In this document: piece after piece, positions 7,265 through 14,522 of the stretch
Position numbering within the stretch: position 1 is the stretch's first letter
Layout: each line of letters opens with the position of its first letter
NCBI GenBank assembly: GCA_934101425.1
Contig: CAKOQQ010000009.1
Span: 1 to 38,882 of the forward strand
Source: an uncultured Bacilli bacterium
GTDB lineage: Bacteria; Bacillota_I; Bacilli_A; RF39; UBA660
Direction of reading: 5' to 3'
DNA length: 38,882 nt
Translations under genes and position numbers: made by a program
The notes under the pieces: model-generated
Told to the model about the DNA's origin: nothing
The model's input: the letters and a program-made list of their open reading frames with translations, nothing else
Database searches by the model: none

Positions 7265-7954
7265 GTGAAGAAGTTTTTTAGCTTATTAGGTTTATTGTCA
7301 TTATTTCTTTTTAGTTATATATATTCATCTTTTTCTGTTAGCGTAGTTAATAGTTATGATGATATAATGGTTTATTTAAATGAAATAAAAGATGAATATA
7401 AAATAAGCAGTGTAGACGCTTTGATAGTCGGTAACAGCATAACACCTGGTATTAGTGGTAGAGAAATTGATGTTAAAAAAAGTTATGAAAATATGAAAAA
7501 AATAAATAAATTTAGTAGTAGTTTAATTGTTTATAAAGAAATCACTCCAAAAGTATCTCTAAAAAATAATAAGGATAAATATATAGTTAGTGGTAATAAA
7601 AGTAAAAATAGGGTTAGTATTATATTAAAAGTTAATGATAAGAGGAAATTAGATAAAATTAAGAATTTTAATTTTGATTATACTATTGATAATAAAAAAA
7701 CAGAAATAAATAATTTCTGTATTTATAATAATTTAGAGTATCTAAATTATTGTGCATCTAATAATATGTATACTATTAAGCCTATAGAAATAAGTAATTA
7801 TCCACTTAAAAAGACTAAAGAAGTAATTAAAAATGGAAGTATTCTTATATATAATGTTAATAATGAATTCATAAATGAGTATGAACTAATTTTAAATTAT
7901 ATTAAATCAAAAGGTTTTATAGTAGTAGATATAAGTAAATTAATTAGTGAATAA
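7265..7954 (+). CDS. Secreted/anchored protein, possibly degenerate polysaccharide-deacetylase-like
   Basis: The product has 229 residues and a GTG start fixed by the GGTGAT site three bases upstream. Residues 1-25 form a signal anchor. The rest is predicted outside the membrane. The segments SGREIDVKKSYENMKK, DKYIVSGNKSKNRVSIILKVND and the C-terminal GSILIYNVNNEF...ILNYIKSKGFIVVDISKLI follow the order of strands seen in NodB-type deacetylases, where the end reads G-x-I-hydrophobic... and KGY/F. The metal-binding Asp and His residues of active enzymes are not visible, so if related it is probably catalytically dead. Two cysteines (near residues 153 and 164) could form a disulfide. Its 3' end overlaps the convergent radical SAM gene by 15 bases. 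Confidence 0.6.
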   Translation: MKKFFSLLGLLSLFLFSYIYSSFSVSVVNSYDDIMVYLNEIKDEYKISSVDALIVGNSITPGISGREIDVKKSYENMKKINKFSSSLIVYKEITPKVSLKNNKDKYIVSGNKSKNRVSIILKVNDKRKLDKIKNFNFDYTIDNKKTEINNFCIYNNLEYLNYCASNNMYTIKPIEISNYPLKKTKEVIKNGSILIYNVNNEFINEYELILNYIKSKGFIVVDISKLISE

Positions 7955-8860
7955 TCTACCTTGATATGTATCTCTTTTTTTCATTTCTTTATCAATATCA
8001 TTAAGTAAGATAGTTTTTTTAATTAACCATTTAGGTTCAATTAAATCATTTACTTTAGGGTCACCTGTAATTCTATGAATAACTATTTTAGGATCTAATA
8101 CTTCAAGTTCTTTAATTACTGTATCAATATATTCTTCTTTAGTTAAAATAGGAAATTTATTTTCTAAATAGTATTTACCTAACTTAGTATTTTTTAATAT
8201 ATGAAGCATATGTATTTTAACGCCTTGTATATCAAGAGTATTTAAAAATTTAACAGTTTCTATCATCATATCTTGTGTTTCATAAGGTAGGCCATTTATA
8301 ATATGTACTACAACATTTATATTGTTTTCTCTTAATCTTTTTACCATGTTAGTAAAACACTCTAGGGAATGACATCTATTTATTAAAATAGATGTTTTTT
8401 CATGAATTGTTTGGAGTCCAAGTTCTATAGTTAAAAAGGTCCTTTTATTAAGTAAAGTTAGATAATCAAATACATCACTAGATATAGCGTCACATCTAGT
8501 AGCGATAGATAGTCCAATAACATTGTCTTGTTTTAATATAAGCTCGTATTTACGCTTTAATTCATCTAGTGGAGCATAAGTATTAGTATGTGCTTGAAAA
8601 TATCCTATATATTTACCATGCCATTTATTTTCCATTATATTTTTTACTAAATTAAATTGTTCTAATAATGGAACATTTTCATAGTCTCCACTACCTTTTT
8701 CACAATATATACATCCACCAGTACCTACCTTACCATCTATATTAGGGCATGTAAATCCTGCATTTAAACTTATTTTAAATACTTTAGTATTAAACTTATT
8801 TTTATAATAATAATCTAGAGTATGATACCTTTTATTGGTATTTGAATATAAAAATTCCAT
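7940..8860 (-). CDS. Radical SAM protein, YhcC/TIGR01212 type
   Basis: This is a 306-residue radical SAM enzyme. The 4Fe-4S cysteines are Cys38, Cys50 and Cys53 in a C-x11-C-x2-C arrangement (TCPNIDG...GGCIYC), the wider spacing typical of the YhcC/TIGR01212 group rather than CxxxCxxC. Further landmarks are YFQAHTNTYAP, IATRCDAI and ELGLQTIHEKTS, all characteristic of that family. The cellular substrate of the family is not settled; a role in tRNA or cofactor modification has been proposed for relatives. The ATG follows GGTGAT by three bases. It is divergent from the transporter gene at 8946 and runs 15 bases into the convergent gene 7265-7954. Confidence 0.88.
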   Translation of the reverse strand: MEFLYSNTNKRYHTLDYYYKNKFNTKVFKISLNAGFTCPNIDGKVGTGGCIYCEKGSGDYENVPLLEQFNLVKNIMENKWHGKYIGYFQAHTNTYAPLDELKRKYELILKQDNVIGLSIATRCDAISSDVFDYLTLLNKRTFLTIELGLQTIHEKTSILINRCHSLECFTNMVKRLRENNINVVVHIINGLPYETQDMMIETVKFLNTLDIQGVKIHMLHILKNTKLGKYYLENKFPILTKEEYIDTVIKELEVLDPKIVIHRITGDPKVNDLIEPKWLIKKTILLNDIDKEMKKRDTYQGRLFTN

Positions 8861-8863
8861 AAT

Positions 8864-8884
8864 ATCACCATAAACATTATACCA
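8864..8884 (-). promoter_or_regulatory. Compact promoter-ribosome-site module, radical SAM gene
   Basis: On the minus strand: extended -10 TGGTATAAT (TATAAT at 8881-8876), six bases, GGTGAT (8869-8864), three bases, ATG at 8860. It is arranged back to back with the module at 8922. Confidence 0.75.
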
Positions 8885-8921
8885 AAATAAATAAAAAACT
8901 ATTTAATTAATTTTTTCTTTT

Positions 8922-8942
8922 TGATATAATTATAATGGTGAT
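8922..8942 (+). promoter_or_regulatory. Compact promoter-ribosome-site module, gene 8946
   Basis: Extended -10 TGATATAAT (TATAAT at 8925-8930), six bases, GGTGAT (8937-8942), three bases, ATG at 8946. A T-rich run lies just upstream. Confidence 0.75.
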
Positions 8943-8945
8943 GAT

Positions 8946-10382
8946 ATGAAGAAGTATAATTTATTAAAAATATTAGGAATATTATTTCTAGTTACAGTAT
9001 TACTTACTTGGATTATTCCAATAGGTACTTATGATGAGGCTAGAAGGTCAGTTATAATTGATGCAATTAGGCCTCTTGGTATATTTGATTTATTCTATGT
9101 ACCACTTTATTCACTTATTGCTTATGCAGAATATGCTGTAGTTATATTAGTGATTGGAGCTTTATATGGAGTATTACATAAGACAGGAGCTTATAACGCT
9201 TTAGTAGAAAAGAGTAGTAAATTACTAAAAAATAAAAAGACATATTTAGTTATATCTATATTATTCTTTAGTGTAGCCTCTTCATTATTTGGTCTTACAT
9301 TCCCACTTATGATGTTATGCCCATTTGTAATTAGTGTAATTCTTGCACTTGGTTATGATAAATTAACAGCTTTTGCAGCAACATTTGGAGCTATATTAGT
9401 AGGGATGATAGGTACTACATTTGGGCTTATTCAAATGATTTATAATGATAGCATAATTTCAATCAATTTATTTGAAAGAATGGCTTCAGGTATATTAGAT
9501 AAGATTTATATAAGATTAATATTATATGCAATAGTTGTATTCTTATATGCTGTATTAGTTACTTATAGAGCAAAAAAAGAACGCAAAGATAAGATTAAAG
9601 AAGAAATAAAAGAAAAAGTAGTTAAAAAAGAAAAAAATAATAATATAATTCCATTAGTTATATGTATGGTATTATTATTTGTAGTATCTATATTTACTAT
9701 GTATAATTGGGATTATATCTTTAGTAAGAGTACATTTTCTAACTTTGATAGTACTATTTCATCTACTGTATTAGGTGAAAACTTAGCTTTAAAGAGTGTT
9801 CTTGGTAATTCATTAGTTCAAGTTGGTACTTTTGCTAATCTACAATTTATTGCTATTATATTCATATTTATAATACTTATATCTTTTGTATATAGTCTTA
9901 AATTTGATGAAGTAGTAGATGGTATAATAGAAGGTGCTAAGAAAGCTTTAAAAGTAGCTGTTTATGTTATTTTAGCTAATATAGTTATGATGGTAGTAAA
10001 TAATTTCTCAAGTGGATCATTTATTGTTACTATTGAAAACTTTATTTCAGGATTATTTGGTAAATTTAATGTAATTACTACAACTTTATTTAGTTTAGTA
10101 GGGGGATTATTCTATAACTCATTATATGATTTTGCAGTAGACACATCTATAATTACTCATTTTATTGCATCAAATGAATTAGAGTTCTCAGTATTCGCTT
10201 TAAATTTACAAGCTGTATTTAATACACTTATGATGATATTACCAACAAGTATGGTTTTAGTAGCAGGATTAAGTTACTTAGATATTGACTATAAAGAATG
10301 GATTAAATATATTTGGAAATATATTTTAGAAATATTTATAATAATTATGATACTATGTCAAATTACATATATGTTGTTCTAA
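8946..10382 (+). CDS. YfcC/DcuC-type membrane transporter
   Basis: The product is a 478-residue polytopic membrane protein with roughly 11-13 hydrophobic helices. The opening LTWIIPIGTYDE and the segment VVILVIGALYGVLHKTGAYNALVEK match the start of the YfcC/DcuC (C4-dicarboxylate or basic-amino-acid antiporter-like) superfamily. A charged cytoplasmic loop (about residues 208-230, mostly Lys and Glu) splits it into two halves. The repeated polar breaks in each half (SSLFGLTFPLMM, and the matching segment with FYNSLYDFAVDTS) fit the re-entrant-loop transporters of this group. The substrate is unknown. It appears monocistronic, with its own promoter and terminator. Confidence 0.75.
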   Translation: MKKYNLLKILGILFLVTVLLTWIIPIGTYDEARRSVIIDAIRPLGIFDLFYVPLYSLIAYAEYAVVILVIGALYGVLHKTGAYNALVEKSSKLLKNKKTYLVISILFFSVASSLFGLTFPLMMLCPFVISVILALGYDKLTAFAATFGAILVGMIGTTFGLIQMIYNDSIISINLFERMASGILDKIYIRLILYAIVVFLYAVLVTYRAKKERKDKIKEEIKEKVVKKEKNNNIIPLVICMVLLFVVSIFTMYNWDYIFSKSTFSNFDSTISSTVLGENLALKSVLGNSLVQVGTFANLQFIAIIFIFIILISFVYSLKFDEVVDGIIEGAKKALKVAVYVILANIVMMVVNNFSSGSFIVTIENFISGLFGKFNVITTTLFSLVGGLFYNSLYDFAVDTSIITHFIASNELEFSVFALNLQAVFNTLMMILPTSMVLVAGLSYLDIDYKEWIKYIWKYILEIFIIIMILCQITYMLF

Positions 10383-10399
10383 CATATATGTTTTTTTTA
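10365..10399 (+). terminator. Terminator after the YfcC-like gene
   Basis: ACATATATGTT (10365-10375) pairs with AACATATATGT (10381-10391), followed by eight Ts. The left arm overlaps the last codons of the transporter. Confidence 0.85.
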
Positions 10400-10420
10400 C
10401 TTTTATTTTATATTAAAATA

Positions 10421-10441
10421 TGGTATCATTAATATGGTGAT
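10421..10441 (+). promoter_or_regulatory. Compact promoter-ribosome-site module, gene 10445
   Basis: Extended -10 TGGTATCAT (TATCAT at 10424-10429), six bases, GGTGAT (10436-10441), three bases, ATG at 10445. Confidence 0.7.
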
Positions 10442-10444
10442 AGT

Positions 10445-11323
10445 ATGGAAAAAGTATTTAATATTTATAATATCGTGGTGGTGTTTTGGTATATAGTGTC
10501 ATTTTTTATAATTGTTTATATTTATGAAAAATGTATTAAAAGATATACATCTAAAAATGAAAGAAAAAAATATGAAAAAAATCCCCCTAAAATAAGTAAT
10601 AGTGAATTATCATATTTAATGTATAAAAAAATAGTTCCTGAAGTTTTAACATCTTCAATACTAGATTTAATAGATAATGAATATTTAGGAGTAGAATCTC
10701 GTGATAATGAATATTACTTATATGAAAAAGGTGGTAATATTGAAAAATTAAAACAAAGTGATAAATATTTACTTAATATATTAAATAGAATTATTGATGG
10801 TAAAAAAAATGTTAGTTTAACTAAATTATATAATTTTTGTGATAATAAAAAAGATGCTATTGACTTTTTAATCAATTATAACGTATATATAAAAATGCTT
10901 AGAAATGAAAGCACTAATGAACCTTATTTTGAAACTAAATTAGTATATAATACAGTTTCTAGTTATAAAACTATATCATATATTTTATGGTTAGCATCTT
11001 TAGTATTTACTTTTTATGAGCATTATAGTATTTTAGGATATTTATTAATTCTTATAAGTTATTTTGTAAATGAATTATTCTTAAATTGCTATAAAAGAAC
11101 TAAAAAAGCTAATGACTTATATTTTGACTATATTGCATATAAGAATTATCTAGAAGAAATAGATACACTCGGTTATGATAAAAATGATATAAATACTTAT
11201 ATAACAAATGGTTTAATTTTAAAGACAACAAATACTAATTTAAAATTAGATCAAGGTGAATTTCCATATAAATTAAATAAAGCAATAGTAAGATGTGTTA
11301 AAAAGGCTAATGATAGAAGATGA
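10445..11323 (+). CDS. Membrane protein resembling the C-terminal part of DUF2207
   Basis: The product has 292 residues. An N-terminal helix (about residues 8-27) is followed by a soluble segment with NPPKISNSELSYLMYK, LTSSILDLIDNEYLGV and a Tyr-Leu-Tyr strand, the winged-helix-like region seen in DUF2207 (YciQ-like) membrane proteins. A hydrophobic pair follows at about residues 177-212, then a soluble tail with a further helix. The large N-terminal DUF2207 beta domain is absent, so this is a short form. It heads an operon with an ATGA overlap to the metallopeptidase gene, which in turn overlaps the M23 gene; an envelope role is implied by those neighbours. The biochemical function of the family is unknown. 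Confidence 0.65.
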   Translation: MEKVFNIYNIVVVFWYIVSFFIIVYIYEKCIKRYTSKNERKKYEKNPPKISNSELSYLMYKKIVPEVLTSSILDLIDNEYLGVESRDNEYYLYEKGGNIEKLKQSDKYLLNILNRIIDGKKNVSLTKLYNFCDNKKDAIDFLINYNVYIKMLRNESTNEPYFETKLVYNTVSSYKTISYILWLASLVFTFYEHYSILGYLLILISYFVNELFLNCYKRTKKANDLYFDYIAYKNYLEEIDTLGYDKNDINTYITNGLILKTTNTNLKLDQGEFPYKLNKAIVRCVKKANDRR

Positions 11324-11961
11324 CTTACCAAATAGATGATGAAAAATATAATGTCTCTATTACAAAAAAGAATAATAAACATACTTATATTAGAGTTAAA
11401 GATGATTTAACAATTTATGTAACAACAAATTATTTAGTTAGTAAAAGTAGTATTGAATCTTTATTAGATGAAAATATAGATTATCTAAGAAAGATGATAA
11501 ATAAAAGAAAAAAATCAAATATAAGAAATAATGAATTATATATATTGGGTAAAAAATATAATTTACATATTGATAAAAGTGTAAAAAAAATAGAGGTATC
11601 TAGTAATGATTTATATGTTTCTAGTGAAAAGTATTTAGATAATTGGATAAAAAAAGAAACTAGAAAAATATTTTTAAAAAGACTTGATTATATATATAAT
11701 TTATTTGAAGAAAAAATACCATATCCCGCTCTTAGAATAAGAAGTATGACAACAAGATGGGGTGTATGTAATAAACGCACGAAAGTTATAACTTTAAATA
11801 GTAAACTAATAAGAGAGAGTATAGAAAAACTTGATTATGTTATCGTTCACGAACTTAGTCATTTTGTTCATTTTGATCACTCTAGTAGTTTTTGGGCTTT
11901 AGTAGAAAAATATTGTCCAAATTATAAAAAGATAAGAAAAGAATTAAAGGATGGTGAATAA
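11320..11961 (+). CDS. YgjP-like (DUF45) zinc metallopeptidase
   Basis: This is a 213-residue cytoplasmic metalloprotease-like protein. The zinc site is HELSH at 177-181 with the third ligand His187 in HFDHSSSFW, the arrangement of YgjP/DUF45 and WSS1-like gluzincins. The preceding RIRSMTTRWGVCNKRTKVITLNSKL is the family signature, and the N-terminal beta-rich half (IYVTTNYLV... and KKYNLHI) is also typical. Its start overlaps the stop of the gene upstream (ATGA at 11320-11323), and its own stop overlaps the M23 start (TAATG), so translation of all three is coupled. The substrate is unknown. Confidence 0.85.
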   Translation: MTYQIDDEKYNVSITKKNNKHTYIRVKDDLTIYVTTNYLVSKSSIESLLDENIDYLRKMINKRKKSNIRNNELYILGKKYNLHIDKSVKKIEVSSNDLYVSSEKYLDNWIKKETRKIFLKRLDYIYNLFEEKIPYPALRIRSMTTRWGVCNKRTKVITLNSKLIRESIEKLDYVIVHELSHFVHFDHSSSFWALVEKYCPNYKKIRKELKDGE

Positions 11962-13166
11962 TGAAAAAAATACCTATAATACTTTTAACAATATCGTTAT
12001 TATTTGTATTTATGTATATTCCTGTTGAAAATAATGTTAATGCAAAAGCTAAAACATTAAGGCAGATGAAAGCTGAACTAGCAAAATATGAAAAAGATTA
12101 TCAAAATTCATTAAATCAAAAGAAACTTACAGAACAAGAAATCGCTAATATCAATAATAGAGTAACTACAATTAATGTAACTATTACTAATATAGGAGAT
12201 GAAGTAGTTAAATTAAATGAAGAAATTAAAGCATTAAATAAATCTATAAATGATAAAGATGCGCAAATAAAACAAATAGCTAATTTTGTACAACTTACAA
12301 ATGGTGAATCTATGTATTTAAAATATGCTTTTGGAGCAGAAGACTTTACTAGTTTTATCTATAGAATAGCTGTTTCAGAACAATTATCTAATTACAATCA
12401 AAAATTAATTGATGAATATAATCAAATGATTGAAGATAACAAAAATAAGAAAGTAGAATTAGCTCAAAAAGAAAAAGATTTGGAACAAGAAAAAGTTTCT
12501 TTAGCTGGTGAACTTACTAAACTTAAATTTCAATCGTCAAAACTATATGAACATCAAATAGATGTTAAAGAAACTATTAAAACTCAAAAAGAAATTATTT
12601 CTTTATATCAAAGCTTAGGTTGTAAAGATGATGATGATATTGATGTATGTTCTAGAAGTACAACTGATACAAGTTTCTGGAGACCATTAAAAAGTGGTAT
12701 CATTACATCATATTTTGGTATGAGATGGCATCCTACTTTAGGACAATATCGTTTACATGAAGGTATGGATTTAGGTGCTAATTTATATACACCAGTTTAT
12801 TCAGCAGCTAATGGTAAAGTAGCCGCTATAAAAGAAAAATATTGGTGTGGTGGTAATATTATATGGATTACTCATATGGTTAATGGTAAGAAATATACAA
12901 CACAATATCAACATTTAGCATCAATAAATGTAAAAGTAGGACAAACAGTAAGAAAAACTGATGTTATAGGATATAGTGGGGGATATAAAGGTGTAACTTA
13001 CTGGGACTCATGTAGTACAGGAGCCCATTTACACTTTACTGTATTAACAGGTTGGATAGGATCTGATTATTATTGGAGTAGTGATCCATATTCTGGATAT
13101 TATAAAAATTTAATTGACCCTAGAACAGTAGTAAGTATTCCTTATTCCTGGTCTACTAGATACTGA
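11961..13166 (+). CDS. M23 peptidase with N-terminal coiled coil (EnvC-like)
   Basis: The product is a 401-residue exported peptidoglycan hydrolase or hydrolase activator. Residues 1-28 are a signal peptide. Residues 30-215 form long helices rich in Lys/Glu/Gln, with a break around 110-140, like the coiled-coil arms of EnvC and PcsB. Residues 235-385 are an M23 (LytM) domain with its zinc and catalytic set intact: the His266-to-Asp270 pair in HEGMD, and His356 and His358 in HLH. It therefore looks active, unlike EnvC, which lost these residues. Four or more Cys in the exported part (for example near 221 and 229) may form disulfides. It is coupled by TAATG to the metallopeptidase gene. Confidence 0.9.
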   Translation: MKKIPIILLTISLLFVFMYIPVENNVNAKAKTLRQMKAELAKYEKDYQNSLNQKKLTEQEIANINNRVTTINVTITNIGDEVVKLNEEIKALNKSINDKDAQIKQIANFVQLTNGESMYLKYAFGAEDFTSFIYRIAVSEQLSNYNQKLIDEYNQMIEDNKNKKVELAQKEKDLEQEKVSLAGELTKLKFQSSKLYEHQIDVKETIKTQKEIISLYQSLGCKDDDDIDVCSRSTTDTSFWRPLKSGIITSYFGMRWHPTLGQYRLHEGMDLGANLYTPVYSAANGKVAAIKEKYWCGGNIIWITHMVNGKKYTTQYQHLASINVKVGQTVRKTDVIGYSGGYKGVTYWDSCSTGAHLHFTVLTGWIGSDYYWSSDPYSGYYKNLIDPRTVVSIPYSWSTRY

Positions 13167-13189
13167 CAAAATTTTTGCTTTTCATGAGT

Positions 13190-13207
13190 TATAATATAAC
13201 TGGTGAT
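13190..13207 (+). promoter_or_regulatory. Compact promoter-ribosome-site module, Cse60-like gene
   Basis: TATAAT (13190-13195), six bases, GGTGAT (13202-13207), three bases, GTG at 13211. The -10 lies inside a longer in-frame extension, so the start of the gene is the GTG, not an ATG at 13184. Confidence 0.75.
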
Positions 13208-13210
13208 AAA

Positions 13211-13381
13211 GTGAAAGTTAAAATATTTGATGAGAGTCATGAACATGATTTGGAATTAAAAATAAATAAATTTTTAAATGAAAATGATATAGAAATTATT
13301 GATATTAAATATCAAGTTTCTATATCAGTATTCTCTGAAGAACAAATATATTGTTTTTCAAGTATGATTATATATAAATAA
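13211..13381 (+). CDS. Cse60-family small protein, 56 residues
   Basis: This very small acidic protein begins KVKIFDESHEHDLELKINKFL, continues IIDIKYQVS and ends QIYCFSSMIIYK. From memory this matches the layout of Bacillus Cse60, a sporulation gene product of about 60 residues under sigma-E control and with unknown activity. The GTG start is dictated by the GGTGAT site and by the promoter lying upstream of it. It has its own promoter and shares a terminator with the convergent gene. The family assignment is good; a sporulation role here is uncertain. Confidence 0.7.
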   Translation: MKVKIFDESHEHDLELKINKFLNENDIEIIDIKYQVSISVFSEEQIYCFSSMIIYK

Positions 13382-13410
13382 AAGGAAGTATTTAATACTT
13401 CCTTTATTTT
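13381..13410. terminator. Bidirectional terminator between Cse60-like and tail-anchored genes
   Basis: AAAGGAAGTATT (13381-13392) pairs with AATACTTCCTTT (13394-13405). T runs lie on both sides, serving the two convergent genes. It begins at the last base of one stop codon and ends at the other. Confidence 0.85.
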
Positions 13411-14410
13411 ATGCTGCTAATAAAATTTTAAATAATACTATGGCACTAAATCCAAATGATACAAGTGCTACTAATAATACATCAACAAATGCACTAGTTT
13501 TAAAATCATTATGTGGTTTTAATATTTTTTGAAAACCTTTTTCAGGTGGTTTAATAGTAGATTCCATAGTTAAAGCTTTTTGTTCTCTAACACTTTTTAA
13601 AGCTTCAACAGTTTCTTCTGATAAATGATATTTTTCAGGATCACTAAGCATTAGGTCAATATCTTCCACACTTAATGTATCTGCAACATCATTAGATAAA
13701 GTAAATTGTTCACTAGTAGTATTACCACCAATATCAGAACCTGTATAACTCATTACTTTACCATCAGCTTCAACTTTATTTAATTCGCCGCTTTCTGTAT
13801 TTAAGATTATATTATGTTCACTATTAACTGCCATCGCATCACTCGTAAATGTTTCCATACTTCTTGCAAGAGCAGCTGTTTCATGATCTTTAATATCTAA
13901 ATTAGGTTGACGTTCAAATTCATCAAGACCAGTAAGACCAACTTCTAATTTAGTACCACTAATAATTTCTTTAGCTGCTTCATTGATATCTTTACCACTT
14001 TCTTTAGCTTCAATTATTTCAGTAGCAAGAGTACTATCATCACCAGTAAATACTTTAGTTTCCGTACCATCCTTAACAGTATAATAAGTACCACTATCAG
14101 TATTAACTTGTGAAATAAGATTTTGATCAATTGCTTCATCACCGACTTTAATATCACTTAAATTAGTAGTCTTTTCCATTTCTTCTTTGTGTTTTTTATA
14201 ACATTCAACTAATTCAGCAGTAACATCTTTAGTAAAACGAGTATAATCATATTCACTTAAGAATTCAGCTAGTAATGGATTAGTACTTGCAGTAGCTTTA
14301 GCATTATTATATAAATCTCTAATAGCTAATACTAATTCATTATTGCTTTTAAATCTGCCTTCATTTATTTGTCTTTTTATCTCTTCTATAGCTTGTCTTT
14401 TTATATCCAT
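13409..14410 (-). CDS. Tail-anchored protein of unknown function
   Basis: The product has about 333 residues. The start at 14410 is chosen because GGTGAT lies three bases upstream; an in-frame ATG at 14425 sits above that site and is unlikely. The N-terminal 80 residues are helical and basic. The middle (about 90-285) is acidic and rich in Thr/Ser/Glu/Asp, with short strands such as GTYYTVKDGTETKVF and KVMSYTGSDI. A single hydrophobic helix (about 308-331) closes the protein, so the bulk should face the cytoplasm, held by a C-terminal anchor. I do not recognise the family. It is transcribed alone from an extended -10 promoter. Confidence 0.7.
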   Translation of the reverse strand: MDIKRQAIEEIKRQINEGRFKSNNELVLAIRDLYNNAKATASTNPLLAEFLSEYDYTRFTKDVTAELVECYKKHKEEMEKTTNLSDIKVGDEAIDQNLISQVNTDSGTYYTVKDGTETKVFTGDDSTLATEIIEAKESGKDINEAAKEIISGTKLEVGLTGLDEFERQPNLDIKDHETAALARSMETFTSDAMAVNSEHNIILNTESGELNKVEADGKVMSYTGSDIGGNTTSEQFTLSNDVADTLSVEDIDLMLSDPEKYHLSEETVEALKSVREQKALTMESTIKPPEKGFQKILKPHNDFKTSAFVDVLLVALVSFGFSAIVLFKILLAA

Positions 14411-14413
14411 ACT

Positions 14414-14435
14414 ATCACCTAACATAATTATAACA
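14414..14435 (-). promoter_or_regulatory. Compact promoter-ribosome-site module, tail-anchored gene
   Basis: On the minus strand: extended -10 TGTTATAAT (TATAAT at 14432-14427), seven bases, GGTGAT (14419-14414), three bases, ATG at 14410. This is a one-base variant of the common spacing. Confidence 0.7.
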
Positions 14436-14522
14436 CATTTTAAAAAAAATCAATAATTTTGTTGAATAAAATAGAGCCTAATAAAACAAAATAAACATAG
14501 AATATAAATAGGAGATGATATA

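Noticed and set aside
13184..13210. ATG start upstream of the Cse60-like gene
   Set aside because: The -10 box lies within this stretch, and GGTGAT points to the GTG at 13211, which also gives the family-like N-terminus.
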